Source: Mycobacterium yunnanensis
GTDB lineage: Bacteria; Actinomycetota; Actinomycetes; Mycobacteriales; Mycobacteriaceae
Reading direction: 5' to 3'
Assembly (NCBI RefSeq): GCF_025823185.1
Contig: NZ_JACKVK010000005.1
Location: forward strand, 544,030-608,029
Length of the DNA: 64,000 nt
Below are positions 24,773 through 34,670 of the stretch, in pieces (the first letter of the stretch is position 1; each line of letters begins with the position of its first letter). The notes under the pieces are model-generated. The model was not told where the DNA came from. It made no database searches and worked only from the letters and a program-made list of their open reading frames with translations. Position numbers and translations under genes: made by a program.

Positions 24773-26002
24773 ATGACCGCACCAGAGCAGACGAAGTCAC
24801 CGGTCAACGAGCCGCGGACTCCTCCATACAAGATCGCCGGCGTGGTCCTGCTCATCATCACGGCGATCGTCGTCAGCCTGGTCTGGTTCCAGTTCCGCGG
24901 CGACTTCCAGAACCCCGAGAAGCTCGAGCTCATCTCGTCACGTTCGGGTCTATCGATGGACCCCGGTTCCAAGGTCACCTACAACGGTGTCGAAATCGGC
25001 CGCGTGGCCGACGTCTCGGAGACCGAGCAGGACGGCAAACCCGCGGCCAAGGTCACCCTCGACGTCGACCGGCAGTTCACCGACCTCATCCCGCAGAACG
25101 TCGACGCACAGATCAAGGCGACGACGGTCTTCGGCAACAAGTACATCGCGTTCTCCTCACCGAAGGACCCGTCCCCGCAACGGGTCTCGCCGAACACGCC
25201 GATCCTGGCCAGCGGGGTGACGACCGAATTCAACACGCTGTTCGAAACCGTCGTGTCGGTGACGCAGAAGGTCGACCCGATCAAGCTGAACCAGACGCTG
25301 ACCGCCACCGCGCAGGCGTTGGACGGGCTCGGCAACCGCTTCGGCCAGTCGATCGAGAACGGCAACGCGATCCTCGCCGACGTCAACCCGCGCATGCCGC
25401 GGATCAACCAGGACGTGCGGGGGTTGGCAGATCTGGCCAACATCTACGCCGACGCGTCCCCCGACCTCTTCGACGGTCTGCAAAACGCCGTCACCACGGC
25501 CAGGACCCTCAACGAGTTGCAGGGCACCGTCGACCAGACCCTCATGTCGGCGGTCGGCTTCGGCAACACCGGCGGCGAGGTCTTCGAGAAGGCGGGCCCG
25601 TACCTGGTGCGCAGCTCGGCTGACCTGGTGCCCACCAGCGCCCTGCTCGACGAGTACAGCCCGATGCTCTTCTGCACGATCCGCAACTACCACGACGTCG
25701 AACCGAAGATCGCGGCATCGCTCGGCGGCAACGGCTACTCGCTGAACACCCACTCCGAGGTGCTCGGCGCCGGCAACCCGTACGTCTACCCCGACAACCT
25801 GCCCCGGGTCAACGCCCATGGCGGACCCGAGGGTCGACCCGGCTGCTGGCAGCCCGTCACCCGTGACCTGTGGCCCATGCCCTACCTGGTGATGGACACC
25901 GGCGCCAGCATCGCGCCGTACAACCACCTGGAACTGGGCCAGCCGATCGCCAGGGAGTACGTCTGGGGACGTCAAATCGGGGAGAACACGATCAACCCAT
26001 GA
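24773..26002 (+). CDS. mce1A: Mce1A, substrate-binding/tunnel protein
   Basis: The 409-residue protein has one N-terminal membrane segment (about 20-42), an MlaD/MCE domain (about 45-120) with the conserved SGLSMDPGSKVTYNGVEIGRV stretch, a helical middle part, and a C-terminal domain with several Cys residues. In Mce systems six such proteins form a hexameric hydrophobic tunnel from the membrane outward. Mce1A is also the historical cell-entry protein. Its stop overlaps the mce1B start by 4 bp. The C-terminus carries no Pro-rich tail, unlike Mce1C and Mce1D. Confidence 0.95.
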   Translation: MTAPEQTKSPVNEPRTPPYKIAGVVLLIITAIVVSLVWFQFRGDFQNPEKLELISSRSGLSMDPGSKVTYNGVEIGRVADVSETEQDGKPAAKVTLDVDRQFTDLIPQNVDAQIKATTVFGNKYIAFSSPKDPSPQRVSPNTPILASGVTTEFNTLFETVVSVTQKVDPIKLNQTLTATAQALDGLGNRFGQSIENGNAILADVNPRMPRINQDVRGLADLANIYADASPDLFDGLQNAVTTARTLNELQGTVDQTLMSAVGFGNTGGEVFEKAGPYLVRSSADLVPTSALLDEYSPMLFCTIRNYHDVEPKIAASLGGNGYSLNTHSEVLGAGNPYVYPDNLPRVNAHGGPEGRPGCWQPVTRDLWPMPYLVMDTGASIAPYNHLELGQPIAREYVWGRQIGENTINP

Positions 26003-27030
26003 GAATCACCGGTACCGCGATCAAGCTCGGCGCACTCTCCGTGGTGTTGCTGCTGTTCACCGCGCTCATCGTCGTGGTGTTCGGTCAGCTGCGCTTCGAC
26101 CGCACCACGGGGTACACCGCGATCTTCAAGAACGCCAGCGGTCTGCGCTCCGGACAGTTCGTCCGCGCCTCGGGCGTCGAGGTTGGCAAGGTCTCCGACG
26201 TCCAACTGATCAACGGCGGCAACGAGGTCGAGGTCCACTTCGACGTCGACCGCTCGCTGCAACTGTTCCAGGGCACGACGGCCTCGATCCGGTACCTCAA
26301 CCTGATCGGCGACCGCTACCTCGAGCTCAAGCGGGGCGACGACAACACCAAGCTCCCCGCCGGTGGCACCATCCCCGACACCCGCACCGAGCCGGCTCTG
26401 GATCTCGACGCGCTCATCGGCGGGTTCCGCCCGCTGTTCCGCGCGCTGGACCCCGACAAGGTGAACAACATCGCCCAGTCGATCATCACGATCTTCCAGG
26501 GCCAGGGCGGCACCATCAACGACATCCTCGACCAGACTGCGTCGCTGACCTCGGCGTTGGCCGACCGCGACCAGGCGATCGGCGAGGTGGTCAAGAACCT
26601 CAACACGGTGCTCGCCACCACGGTCAAGCACCAGCAGCAGTTCGACGACACGGTCAAGAACTTCGAGACCCTGGTGACCGGTCTGAAGAACCGCGCCGAC
26701 CCGATTGCGGCCTCGGTGGCCGACATCAGCGACGCGGCCGGCTCGGTTGCCGACCTCCTCGGCGACAACCGTCCGCTACTGCAGAAGACGGTCACCAATC
26801 TCGAGATCCTTCAACAGCCACTGGTCGACCAGAAGGAACAGTTGAACGACACCCTGATCAAGATTCCCGCCGCGCTGAAGATCATCGGTCGCGCGGGCGG
26901 CATCTACGGCGACTTCTTCAACTTCTACGCCTGCGACATCACGCTCAAGCTCAACGGCCTGCAGCCGGGCGGCCCGGTCCGCACGGTCAAGGTCTGGTCT
27001 CAGCCATCGGGTAGGTGCACGCCGCAATGA
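25999..27030 (+). CDS. mce1B: Mce1B
   Basis: ATG 25999 overlaps the mce1A stop (ATGA); upstream extension of the frame is inside mce1A. The 343-residue protein has an N-terminal anchor (about 8-30), an MCE domain with FKNASGLRSGQFVRASGVEVGKV, and a long helical region with heptad-like spacing (about 150-280) that builds the needle part of the tunnel. Its length agrees with the M. tuberculosis protein (about 346). The short C-terminal part has two Cys residues (YACDI and SGRCTPQ). The stop overlaps the mce1C start by 4 bp. Confidence 0.95.
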   Translation: MRITGTAIKLGALSVVLLLFTALIVVVFGQLRFDRTTGYTAIFKNASGLRSGQFVRASGVEVGKVSDVQLINGGNEVEVHFDVDRSLQLFQGTTASIRYLNLIGDRYLELKRGDDNTKLPAGGTIPDTRTEPALDLDALIGGFRPLFRALDPDKVNNIAQSIITIFQGQGGTINDILDQTASLTSALADRDQAIGEVVKNLNTVLATTVKHQQQFDDTVKNFETLVTGLKNRADPIAASVADISDAAGSVADLLGDNRPLLQKTVTNLEILQQPLVDQKEQLNDTLIKIPAALKIIGRAGGIYGDFFNFYACDITLKLNGLQPGGPVRTVKVWSQPSGRCTPQ

Positions 27031-28625
27031 GAAGCATCGAAGGCAACAACCGGATCCGCAACGGGCTGGTCGGCATCATCATCCTGGTCCTCGTGATCGG
27101 GGTCGGCCAAAGTTTCGCCAGTGTCCCGATGATCTTTGCGCAGCCCAACTACTTCGCTCAGTTCTCCGACACGGGCGGCCTGAACTCCGGCGACAAGGTG
27201 CGCATCGCCGGCGTCGACGTCGGCGAGGTCAAGTCGATGAAGATCGACGGCGACAAGGTCGTCATCGGCTTCTCCCTCGACGGCACCCGGGTCGGCACCG
27301 AAACTCGCGCCAACATCCGCACCGACACCATCCTCGGTCGCAAGAACCTCGAACTGGAGCCCAAGGGGTCCACGACGCTCGGCGCCAACGGCGTTCTGCC
27401 ACTTGGCCAGACGACCACGCCGTATCAGATCTACGACGCATTCTTCGACGTGACGAAGGCGGCGTCCGGCTGGGACACCCAGGCGGTCAAGAAGTCGCTC
27501 AACGTGCTCTCCGAGACCATCGACCAGACCTATCCGCACCTGAGTGCGGCGCTGGACGGCGTGTCCCGATTCTCCGACACCATCGGCAAGCGTGACGAGG
27601 ACATCAAGCAGCTGCTCGCCAACGCCAACAAGATCGCCGGCGTCCTCGGCAGCCGCAGCGGCCAGATCAACGACCTGTTGGTCAACGCCAAGACCCTTCT
27701 CGCCGCGATCAACGAGCGCTCCTACGCGGTGAACATGCTGCTCGAGCGGGTGAGCCAATTCTCCACGCAGGTCAAGGGTTTCATCGACGACAACCCCAAC
27801 CTCAACAAGGTCCTTACCCAGCTGCAGACCATCAGCGACGTGCTGGTGGCCCGTAAGTTCGACCTCGCCGACACGCTCACCTCGCTGAGCAAGTTCACCG
27901 CGTCGCTGGCCGAGGCCATCGCGTCGGGTCCGTACTTCAAGGTGATGCTCGTCAACCTGCTGCCGTACTGGATCCTGCAGCCGTGGGTAGACGCCGCCTT
28001 CAAGAAGCGCGGCATCAGCCCCGAGGAATTCTGGGGCAACGCGGGTCTGCCGTCGTTCCGCTACCCCGATCCCAACGGGCAGCGCCAGGCAAACGGTGCG
28101 CCACCACCGGCGCCGACGCCGCTGGAGGGTACCCCGGAGCATCCCGGTCCCGCCGTCATCGCCGGCTCGCCGTGTTCCTACGCGCCTGCCCCCGGTAACT
28201 ACCCGACGCCGGCCAACCCGCTGCCGTGTGCCAGTGCCGAGAACGGACCCTTCGGTCCGAACCCATACGGCGCCAACGACTATGGGCCGCCCGACGTGCT
28301 CGGTGCACCGCCGAATCCGAATGCTCCGCCACCGGCACCCGGCGTGCCGAGCGCGGCGTTCCCCGGCGAGTTCTCCCCGCCGGTTCAGGGCACCCCTGCG
28401 CCCGAGTTCGCGCCGGGCCCGCCCGGAGCGCGGACCGTTCCGGTCACCCCGGGACAACCGTCGGATCCGTACATCGCACCCGGATCGCTGCAGGGTGACG
28501 GCACCTCGCCGCCGCCGCCTGCGCTGGTCGGTCCGATCCCGCCGCCGGGACCCGGCCCGCAGACGCCCGGCGACGCGCAACTGCCCGGCAACCCACCGTT
28601 CCTTCCGCCCGGATCACAAGGTTAG
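27027..28625 (+). CDS. mce1C: Mce1C
   Basis: The start is ATG 27027, coupled to mce1B by ATGA. The 532-residue protein has an N-terminal anchor (about 12-35), an MCE domain containing FSDTGGLNSGDKVRIAGVDVG, a helical region, and from about residue 350 a very long Pro-, Ala- and Gly-rich tail of about 180 residues. Such tails are probably extended and may cross or contact the cell wall. Two Cys residues occur in the tail region near SPCSYAP and LPCASAE. It is one of six subunits of the Mce1 tunnel. Confidence 0.95.
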   Translation: MRSIEGNNRIRNGLVGIIILVLVIGVGQSFASVPMIFAQPNYFAQFSDTGGLNSGDKVRIAGVDVGEVKSMKIDGDKVVIGFSLDGTRVGTETRANIRTDTILGRKNLELEPKGSTTLGANGVLPLGQTTTPYQIYDAFFDVTKAASGWDTQAVKKSLNVLSETIDQTYPHLSAALDGVSRFSDTIGKRDEDIKQLLANANKIAGVLGSRSGQINDLLVNAKTLLAAINERSYAVNMLLERVSQFSTQVKGFIDDNPNLNKVLTQLQTISDVLVARKFDLADTLTSLSKFTASLAEAIASGPYFKVMLVNLLPYWILQPWVDAAFKKRGISPEEFWGNAGLPSFRYPDPNGQRQANGAPPPAPTPLEGTPEHPGPAVIAGSPCSYAPAPGNYPTPANPLPCASAENGPFGPNPYGANDYGPPDVLGAPPNPNAPPPAPGVPSAAFPGEFSPPVQGTPAPEFAPGPPGARTVPVTPGQPSDPYIAPGSLQGDGTSPPPPALVGPIPPPGPGPQTPGDAQLPGNPPFLPPGSQG

Positions 28626-28637
28626 GGGGCCCGAGAG

Positions 28638-30272
28638 ATGTCGACGATCTTCAACGTCCGCAACATGAAGATGCCCGCACTGACCAAGACGACCCTGATC
28701 GTGGGCACGCTGGTGCTCGTCGCGGTCATCGTGGCGGCCTTCTTGGGCTACAACCTGTACAAGCGGCTGACCTACAACACCGTCACGGCCGAGTTCCCGC
28801 AGACGCTGGCGCTCTACCCCGGTGACAAGGTCCAAATCATGGGCGTGCGCGTCGGGTCGATCGAGAAGATCGAACCCGACGGCGACAAGATGCGGGTGAC
28901 GTTCAACTACGAGTCCAAGTACAAGGTGCCCGAGAACGCGACGGCGTCGATCCTCAATCCGAGCCTGGTCGCGTCGCGCACCATCCAGTTGGCACCGCCC
29001 TACACCGGCGGCCCGGTCATGGAGAACGGCGCGCTCATCCCGGAGGACCGCACCCAGGTGCCCGTCGAGTACGACGAGCTCCGCGACTCGATCAACCGCA
29101 TCCTGACCGACCTCGGCCCGACGAAGGAACAACCCAAGGGCCCCTTCGGTGACGTCATCGAGTCGTTCTCCGACGGTCTGCAGGGCAAGGGCGAGCAGAT
29201 CAACAAGACGCTCAACAACCTGTCCGAGGCGCTGACCACCCTGAACCAGGGCCGCGGTGACTTCTTCGGCGTCATCAAGAGCCTGGCCCTGTTCGTCAAC
29301 GCGTTGTACAAGAGCGACCAGCAGTTCGTGGCCCTCAACGACAACCTGGCACAGTTCACCAACGCGTTCACCAACACCGACCGCGAAGTCGCCACGGCGG
29401 TCAAGGATCTCAACCAGCTGCTGAGCACCACGCGTGGTTTCCTCGACCAGAACGCGACCGTCCTGACCAAGGACGTCAACAACCTGGCCGACGTGACCAA
29501 CGCGATCCTGCAGCCCGAACCACGCAAGGGTCTCGAGACGGGTCTGCACGTCTACCCGAACCTGGCGGCCAACATCGTCAACATCGCCTCGCCGAATGCC
29601 GGCGGCATCGTGGGCCTGCCGACCATCAACAACTACGCGAACCCGATGCAGTTCCTCTGCAGCGCGATCCAAGCCGGCAGCCGCCTGGGTTACCAGGACT
29701 CCGCGGAGCTGTGCGCGCAGTACCTGGCGCCGATCCTGGACGCGACGAAGTTCAACTACCCGCCGTTCGGGTTGAACCAGATCAGCACGGCGATGACCCT
29801 GCCGAAGCAGATCGCCTACTCCGAGGGCCGTTTGCAGCCGCCGCCCGGGTACAAGGACACGACCGTTCCCGGCATCTTCTCGCGCGACACGCTGTTCTCC
29901 CACGGCAACCACGAGCCCGGGTGGACCGTCGCCCCCGGGATGCAGGGCGTCGAGGTGCAGCCGTTCACGCAGAACATGCTGACCCCCGAGTCGCTTGGCG
30001 AGCTCATGGGTGGAGCCGACATCGTCGCTCCGCCCGCACCGCCGGCCTTCGGCGTCAACGACGGCCGCCTGCCCGGCCCGCCAAATGCGTACGGCGAGAA
30101 CAGCCCGCTGCCTCCGCCGTGGTACCCACAACCAGGTCCGCCGCCGGCACCCGCACCCGGTGTGCTGCCCGGCGACCCGCTTGGGGCCGTGACGCCCGCG
30201 GCAGGCCCGGCGCCCGCCGCCGCGCCCGCACCGGCGGGACCCCCGCTGCCCGCCGAAGCAGGAGCCGGTTGA
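28638..30272 (+). CDS. mce1D: Mce1D
   Basis: The 544-residue protein starts at ATG 28638, 12 bp after mce1C. It has an N-terminal membrane segment (about 18-42), an MCE domain with TLALYPGDKVQIMGVRVG, an extended helical domain (about 140-290), and a Pro/Ala-rich tail over the last 90 residues. The middle part contains Cys pairs in QFLCSAIQ and AELCAQYL. Its stop overlaps the next start (TGATG), so Mce1E translation is coupled to it. Confidence 0.95.
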   Translation: MSTIFNVRNMKMPALTKTTLIVGTLVLVAVIVAAFLGYNLYKRLTYNTVTAEFPQTLALYPGDKVQIMGVRVGSIEKIEPDGDKMRVTFNYESKYKVPENATASILNPSLVASRTIQLAPPYTGGPVMENGALIPEDRTQVPVEYDELRDSINRILTDLGPTKEQPKGPFGDVIESFSDGLQGKGEQINKTLNNLSEALTTLNQGRGDFFGVIKSLALFVNALYKSDQQFVALNDNLAQFTNAFTNTDREVATAVKDLNQLLSTTRGFLDQNATVLTKDVNNLADVTNAILQPEPRKGLETGLHVYPNLAANIVNIASPNAGGIVGLPTINNYANPMQFLCSAIQAGSRLGYQDSAELCAQYLAPILDATKFNYPPFGLNQISTAMTLPKQIAYSEGRLQPPPGYKDTTVPGIFSRDTLFSHGNHEPGWTVAPGMQGVEVQPFTQNMLTPESLGELMGGADIVAPPAPPAFGVNDGRLPGPPNAYGENSPLPPPWYPQPGPPPAPAPGVLPGDPLGAVTPAAGPAPAAAPAPAGPPLPAEAGAG

Positions 30273-31453
30273 TGAGCCGCTTGCGCGAAGAGAAGACGAC
30301 GGCGATGCGCACCACTTTGAGAACACTGGTCAAACGCGGTGGAGCTCTGCTCGCGGCCGGTCTGATCCTGACGTCGTGCGGGTGGAAGGGCATCGCGAAC
30401 GTGCCGGTGCCCGGTGGCCCCGGCACGGACTCCAAGGCGATGACGATCTACGTGCAGATGCCGGACACGTTGGCGCTCAACGTGAACAGCCGAGTGCGCG
30501 TCGCGGACGTCTTCGTCGGCACCGTGCGCGCGATCGAGTTGAAGAACTGGGTCGCGACGCTGACCCTCGGTGTCGAGCCCGGTCTGAAGCTGCCGGCGGA
30601 CACCACGGCGGCGATCGGCCAGACGTCTCTGCTCGGGTCGCAGCACGTGGAGTTGACCGCGCCGTCGGATGCGCAGAACGGTCCACTGCTCAAGGACGGG
30701 GACACGATTCCACTGTCGCGAGCTAGTGCGTTCCCCACCACGGAGCGGACGCTGGCGAGCATCGGCACCATCCTCACCGGTGGTGGCATTCCGAACCTCG
30801 AGGTCATCCAGACCGAGGTGGCCAACATCCTGACCGGCCGCGGTGACCAGATCCGGGAATTCCTTGGACGTTTGGACACCTTCACCGCCTCGCTGAACGA
30901 CCAGCGCCAGGACATCACCCGCGCGATCGACTCGACGAACCGGTTGCTGGCGATCGTCGCGCAGCGCAACGACACCCTCGACCGGGTGCTGACGGAGTTC
31001 CCGCCGTTGATCAAGCACTTCGCCGACACCAGGGATCTGTTCGCCGACGCGGTGACGGCCCTTGGCCGAGTCAGCAAGGCGACCGACGACGCACTGTCGC
31101 AAGCGAATCCGGACATCACGGCCAACCTGAAGAACCTGCAGCGGCCTCTGGTCCAGCTGGGCAAGGCCTCGCCCTACCTGCTCGGTGCGCTGAAGGTCAT
31201 CGGAACCGCACCGTTCAGCATCGAGAACGTGCCGAAGGCCATCCGCGGTGACTACATCAACGTCTCGCTCAACGTCGACCTGACGCTGTCGGCGATCGAC
31301 AACGGAATCCTCAGCGGCACCGGCGTTTCGGGCATGCTGCGGGCCCTCGAACAGTCGTGGGGTCGTGACCCGGCGACGATGATCCCGGACGTGCGGTTCA
31401 CCCCGAACCCGCACAACGCGCCGAACGGACCGCTGGTCGAGAGAGGAGAGTGA
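30272..31453 (+). CDS. mce1E: Mce1E lipoprotein (LprK-like)
   Basis: ATG 30272 shares one base with the mce1D stop; another in-frame ATG at 30305 is possible. The 393-residue protein is the lipoprotein member of the set: a signal segment ends in the lipobox LTSC with Cys36. It is followed by the MCE domain (about 65-140, MPDTLALNVNSRVRVADVFVG) and a long helical region. Lipid anchoring in place of a membrane helix is typical for the E subunit of Mce operons. The long frame upstream of this start is inside mce1D and not coding. Confidence 0.95.
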   Translation: MSRLREEKTTAMRTTLRTLVKRGGALLAAGLILTSCGWKGIANVPVPGGPGTDSKAMTIYVQMPDTLALNVNSRVRVADVFVGTVRAIELKNWVATLTLGVEPGLKLPADTTAAIGQTSLLGSQHVELTAPSDAQNGPLLKDGDTIPLSRASAFPTTERTLASIGTILTGGGIPNLEVIQTEVANILTGRGDQIREFLGRLDTFTASLNDQRQDITRAIDSTNRLLAIVAQRNDTLDRVLTEFPPLIKHFADTRDLFADAVTALGRVSKATDDALSQANPDITANLKNLQRPLVQLGKASPYLLGALKVIGTAPFSIENVPKAIRGDYINVSLNVDLTLSAIDNGILSGTGVSGMLRALEQSWGRDPATMIPDVRFTPNPHNAPNGPLVERGE

Positions 31454-31456
31454 GCG

Positions 31457-33007
31457 ATGCTGACCCGCTTCATCAAGATTCAGTTGGTGATCTTCACGGT
31501 CCTGACGATCATCGCGTTGGTCGTCCTCGGGTGGTACTACCTGCGCCTGCCCAGCGTGGTCGGCATCGGGCAGTACGAGCTGAAGGCGCAACTGCCCCGC
31601 TCGGGCGGCCTGTACTCCACGGCGAACGTGACCTATCTGGGCACCCAGATCGGCAAGGTCACCGACGTGCGACCGACCGAGACCGGCGTCCAGGCCACCA
31701 TGAGCATCGACAGCAAGTACAAGATCCCGGCCGACGCCACGGCAAACGTGCACTCGGTCTCGGCGATCGGCGAGCAGTACCTCGACCTGGTGTCGACGTC
31801 GTCGAATCCGGGCCAGTTCCTGGCGCCGGGGTCGACGATCATGAACGGCACCGTGCCCAGCGAGGTTGGTCCCGCGCTCGACGCCGCCAACAACGGTCTG
31901 GCCGTCCTCCCGAAGGAGAAGATCGACAGCCTGCTGACGGAGACGTCGAAGGCCGTCGGCGGGCTCGGGCCCGCGCTGCAGCGGTTGGTCGACTCGACGA
32001 CCGCGATCGCCAGCGACTTCAAGGACAACCTGGGTCCGGTCGACGACATCATCGACAACTCGACGCCGATCCTGGACAGTCAGGTGCAGTCCGGGGACGC
32101 CATCTCGCAGTGGGCTCGGAACCTGAACACCATCGCCTCGCAAACCGCCGAGCAGGACCAGGCGTTGCGCAGCGGGTTGCAGCAGGCCGCGCCGACCGCC
32201 GACCAGCTGAACTCGGTGTTCGGCGACGTGCGTGAGGCGTTGCCGCAGACGCTGGCGAACCTGGCGATCGTCACCGACATGCTCAAGCGCTACCACAACG
32301 GCCTCGAACAGGCCTTGGTGATCCTGCCCCAGGGCGCCACCGTCGCCCAGGCGGGAACCATCTTCCCGGGCGAGGGCCTGCTGCACTTCGGTCTGTCGAT
32401 CAACCAACCGCCGCCATGCCTGACGGGCTTCCTGCCCGCCGCGGAATGGCGGTCGCCTGCCGACACCTCGACCAAGCCGCTACCGGACGGGCTGTACTGC
32501 AAGATCCCGAAGGACTTCCAGGCCAACGTCGTCCGCGGCGCGCGCAACTATCCGTGCGCGGACGTGCCGGGCAAGCGTGCGGCGACGCCCGAGGAGTGCC
32601 GCGGCAACACGCCGTACGAGCCGCTGGGCACCAACCCGTGGTACGGGGATCCAAACCAGATCCTGACGTGCCCCGCGGCCGGTGCTCGCTGCGACCAACC
32701 CGTCAAGCCGGGTTACGTGATTCCGGCCCCGACGATCAACAACGGCCTCAACCCGTTGCCCGCCGACCAGCTGCCCCCGAAGCCGGCGCCGATCAGCGAC
32801 CCGCTCACGGCCCCTGGCCAGGGCACCGTCGCGTGCAGTGGCCAGCAACCCAACCCGTGTGTCTACACTCCGGCATCAGGGCCGACGGCGGTCTACACAC
32901 CGTCCAACGGTCAGGTCGTCGGACCCGATGGAGTCCAGTACTCCGTCACCAACTCAAGTGATCCAGGAGAAAACGGATGGAAGGAGATGCTGGCACCAGC
33001 CGGCTGA
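31457..33007 (+). CDS. mce1F: Mce1F
   Basis: The 516-residue protein has one membrane segment (about 8-30), an MCE domain (PRSGGLYSTANVTYLGTQIG), a helical needle domain to about residue 290, and a C-terminal domain of about 220 residues rich in Pro and Cys (PPCLTGF, YPCADV, LTCPAAGARC, PNPCVY). The Cys residues are likely disulfide-bonded outside the membrane. It is the last tunnel subunit. Its 3' end overlaps the start of the first Mam gene by 31 bp. Confidence 0.95.
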   Translation: MLTRFIKIQLVIFTVLTIIALVVLGWYYLRLPSVVGIGQYELKAQLPRSGGLYSTANVTYLGTQIGKVTDVRPTETGVQATMSIDSKYKIPADATANVHSVSAIGEQYLDLVSTSSNPGQFLAPGSTIMNGTVPSEVGPALDAANNGLAVLPKEKIDSLLTETSKAVGGLGPALQRLVDSTTAIASDFKDNLGPVDDIIDNSTPILDSQVQSGDAISQWARNLNTIASQTAEQDQALRSGLQQAAPTADQLNSVFGDVREALPQTLANLAIVTDMLKRYHNGLEQALVILPQGATVAQAGTIFPGEGLLHFGLSINQPPPCLTGFLPAAEWRSPADTSTKPLPDGLYCKIPKDFQANVVRGARNYPCADVPGKRAATPEECRGNTPYEPLGTNPWYGDPNQILTCPAAGARCDQPVKPGYVIPAPTINNGLNPLPADQLPPKPAPISDPLTAPGQGTVACSGQQPNPCVYTPASGPTAVYTPSNGQVVGPDGVQYSVTNSSDPGENGWKEMLAPAG

Positions 33008-33633
33008 ACCCCCACGACATCCCTCGCGAATCCGACGCGTCGGTGGAGTCCGACGCAGAATCTCAAGCTCGATCCGATCTACCCCAGGATCAACCCGCCG
33101 AGGTAGCGGCCACCGACGACGTGGCCCGTCGACCAGAGCGGTTCGGACGTGGCTGGCTCGTCGCCATCTGCTTGGCGCTGCTGGTCCTGACGGCAGGCGC
33201 GGGCGTCGGCGGATACCTGGCGTTGAAGTCCCACGACCAGAGCGAAGCCATCGCCCGCGAAGACGCCACGGCGCTGCAGCGCGCCAAGGAGTGCGTCCAG
33301 GCGACGCAGGCGCCCGACGTCGCCGCCATGACCGCCAGCCAGACCAAGGTCATCGAGTGCGCCACCGGTGACTTCGGCGTGCAGGCCAACCTGTTCGCCA
33401 GCATGCTGGTCGAGGCCTACCAGGCGGCCAACGTCTCGGTGCAGGTGTCGGACATGCGTGGCGCCGTGGAGAAGCACAACGACGACGGATCGGTGGACGT
33501 CCTGGTCGCGGTGCGGGTCAAGGTGACGAACTCCCAAGCCGCCGACCAGGAGCAGGGCTACCGGCTGCGGGTGAACATGGCGCCAGCGGACGGCACCTAC
33601 AAGATCAACCGCCTGGACCAGGTCACCTCGTGA
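32977..33633 (+). CDS. mam1A: Mce-associated membrane protein Mam1A (Rv0175-like)
   Basis: The 218-residue protein starts at ATG 32977 inside the end of mce1F, with a good AGGAG site 8 nt upstream. A charged cytoplasmic N-terminus (about 50 residues) is followed by one membrane segment (about 58-80) and an extracytoplasmic domain of the Mce-associated (VirB8/NTF2-like) type. In Mce systems the Mam proteins support assembly or stability of the transporter. Its stop overlaps the next start by 4 bp (GTGA). Confidence 0.9.
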   Translation: MEGDAGTSRLNPHDIPRESDASVESDAESQARSDLPQDQPAEVAATDDVARRPERFGRGWLVAICLALLVLTAGAGVGGYLALKSHDQSEAIAREDATALQRAKECVQATQAPDVAAMTASQTKVIECATGDFGVQANLFASMLVEAYQAANVSVQVSDMRGAVEKHNDDGSVDVLVAVRVKVTNSQAADQEQGYRLRVNMAPADGTYKINRLDQVTS

Positions 33634-34670
33634 CGGCCGTGCTCGACGACACTCCCGAGACGACGACCGCGCCGGACGACACCGTCCGGTTCGCGTCATG
33701 GCCGGCGCGCGCCGCCGCCCTGCTGCTCGACGTGCTGCCCGGTGTCGCCGTCGTCGCCACGATGGCGCTGCTGGCCTACACGACGCCGGTCGGTGGCTGG
33801 CTGTGGTGGGTGTTCATGGCCGTGCTGGCCGTCGCCGTCCTCGCGACGCTGGTGAACCGGTGGCTGCTGCCGTCGGTGGTGGGCGCCACGATGGGTCGAT
33901 CGGTGATGGGCATTCGCGTCACGACGTCGGACGGCGATCCGGCGGGCAGCCCCCGCCTCATCGGACGGGACGTCGCCCATCTGCTCGACACCGCCGCGCT
34001 GTTCGTCGGCTGGCTGTGGCCGCTGGGGGACAAGAGGCACCGCACCTTCGCGGATCTGTTGCTGCGCACCGAGGTTCGCGTCGTCGACGGTACCGAGTCG
34101 AATGGCCGTGACGTGCGGCGTGTCGCCGGTGCCGTCCTGCTGGCTGCGGCCGTGCTCTGCGCTGCGGGTGGCGGTCTGGGCTACCTGCAGGTCTACCGGC
34201 AGGACCGGGCCGTGGAACAGGCCAGGACTCAGATCGCCGAGCAGGGGCCGCGGATCGTCGAGCAGTTGCTGAGCTACGGCAGCCAGAGTGTCGTCGGCGA
34301 CTTCGCCAGGGCGCAATCGCTGGCCACCGACGCGTACCGAACGCAGCTCGTCGCCCAGCAGCAAGCCGTTCAGAAGGCCGGTGTCACCGACAACGAGTAC
34401 TGGGCGGTGAGCAGCGCGGTGCTGTCGGTGACCCCCGACCGGGCGGCAATGCTGCTGGCCCTGCAGGGTCAACGCGGCTCCGACCCGGCGAAGCTGAAGT
34501 TCATCACCGCAACGGTGCGCGCGGACTTCGAGAAGCACGACGGCCGCTGGCAGGTCGGGGTCTTGACCGTGCTCAAGAAGCCGCTCACGGGTCAGAGCGC
34601 GGCATCGGCGCCGCAAGCACCTGCGCCGCCGCCGCCCGCACCGGCACCACCGAAGGGACAGGGCCGATGA
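33630..34670 (+). CDS. mam1B: Mce-associated RDD-family membrane protein Mam1B (Rv0176-like)
   Basis: The 346-residue protein (GTG start, coupled to mam1A) is a fusion. An RDD domain with three membrane segments (about 18-150; conserved Arg in SWPARAAALLLD, GRSVMGIRV and KRHRTFADLLLRT) is followed by another membrane segment (about 160-185) and a Mam-type extracytoplasmic domain. It ends in a short Pro/Ala tail. The RDD part is of unknown function in general. It is the only Mam protein here with more than one membrane segment. Confidence 0.9.
   Translation: MTAVLDDTPETTTAPDDTVRFASWPARAAALLLDVLPGVAVVATMALLAYTTPVGGWLWWVFMAVLAVAVLATLVNRWLLPSVVGATMGRSVMGIRVTTSDGDPAGSPRLIGRDVAHLLDTAALFVGWLWPLGDKRHRTFADLLLRTEVRVVDGTESNGRDVRRVAGAVLLAAAVLCAAGGGLGYLQVYRQDRAVEQARTQIAEQGPRIVEQLLSYGSQSVVGDFARAQSLATDAYRTQLVAQQQAVQKAGVTDNEYWAVSSAVLSVTPDRAAMLLALQGQRGSDPAKLKFITATVRADFEKHDGRWQVGVLTVLKKPLTGQSAASAPQAPAPPPPAPAPPKGQGR

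Noticed and set aside
29816..32407. 863-codon open frame antisense to mce1D, mce1E and mce1F
   Set aside because: High-GC third positions leave antisense frames open; the product is Arg/Val/Asp-rich without protein features, and the sense strand encodes clear Mce proteins.
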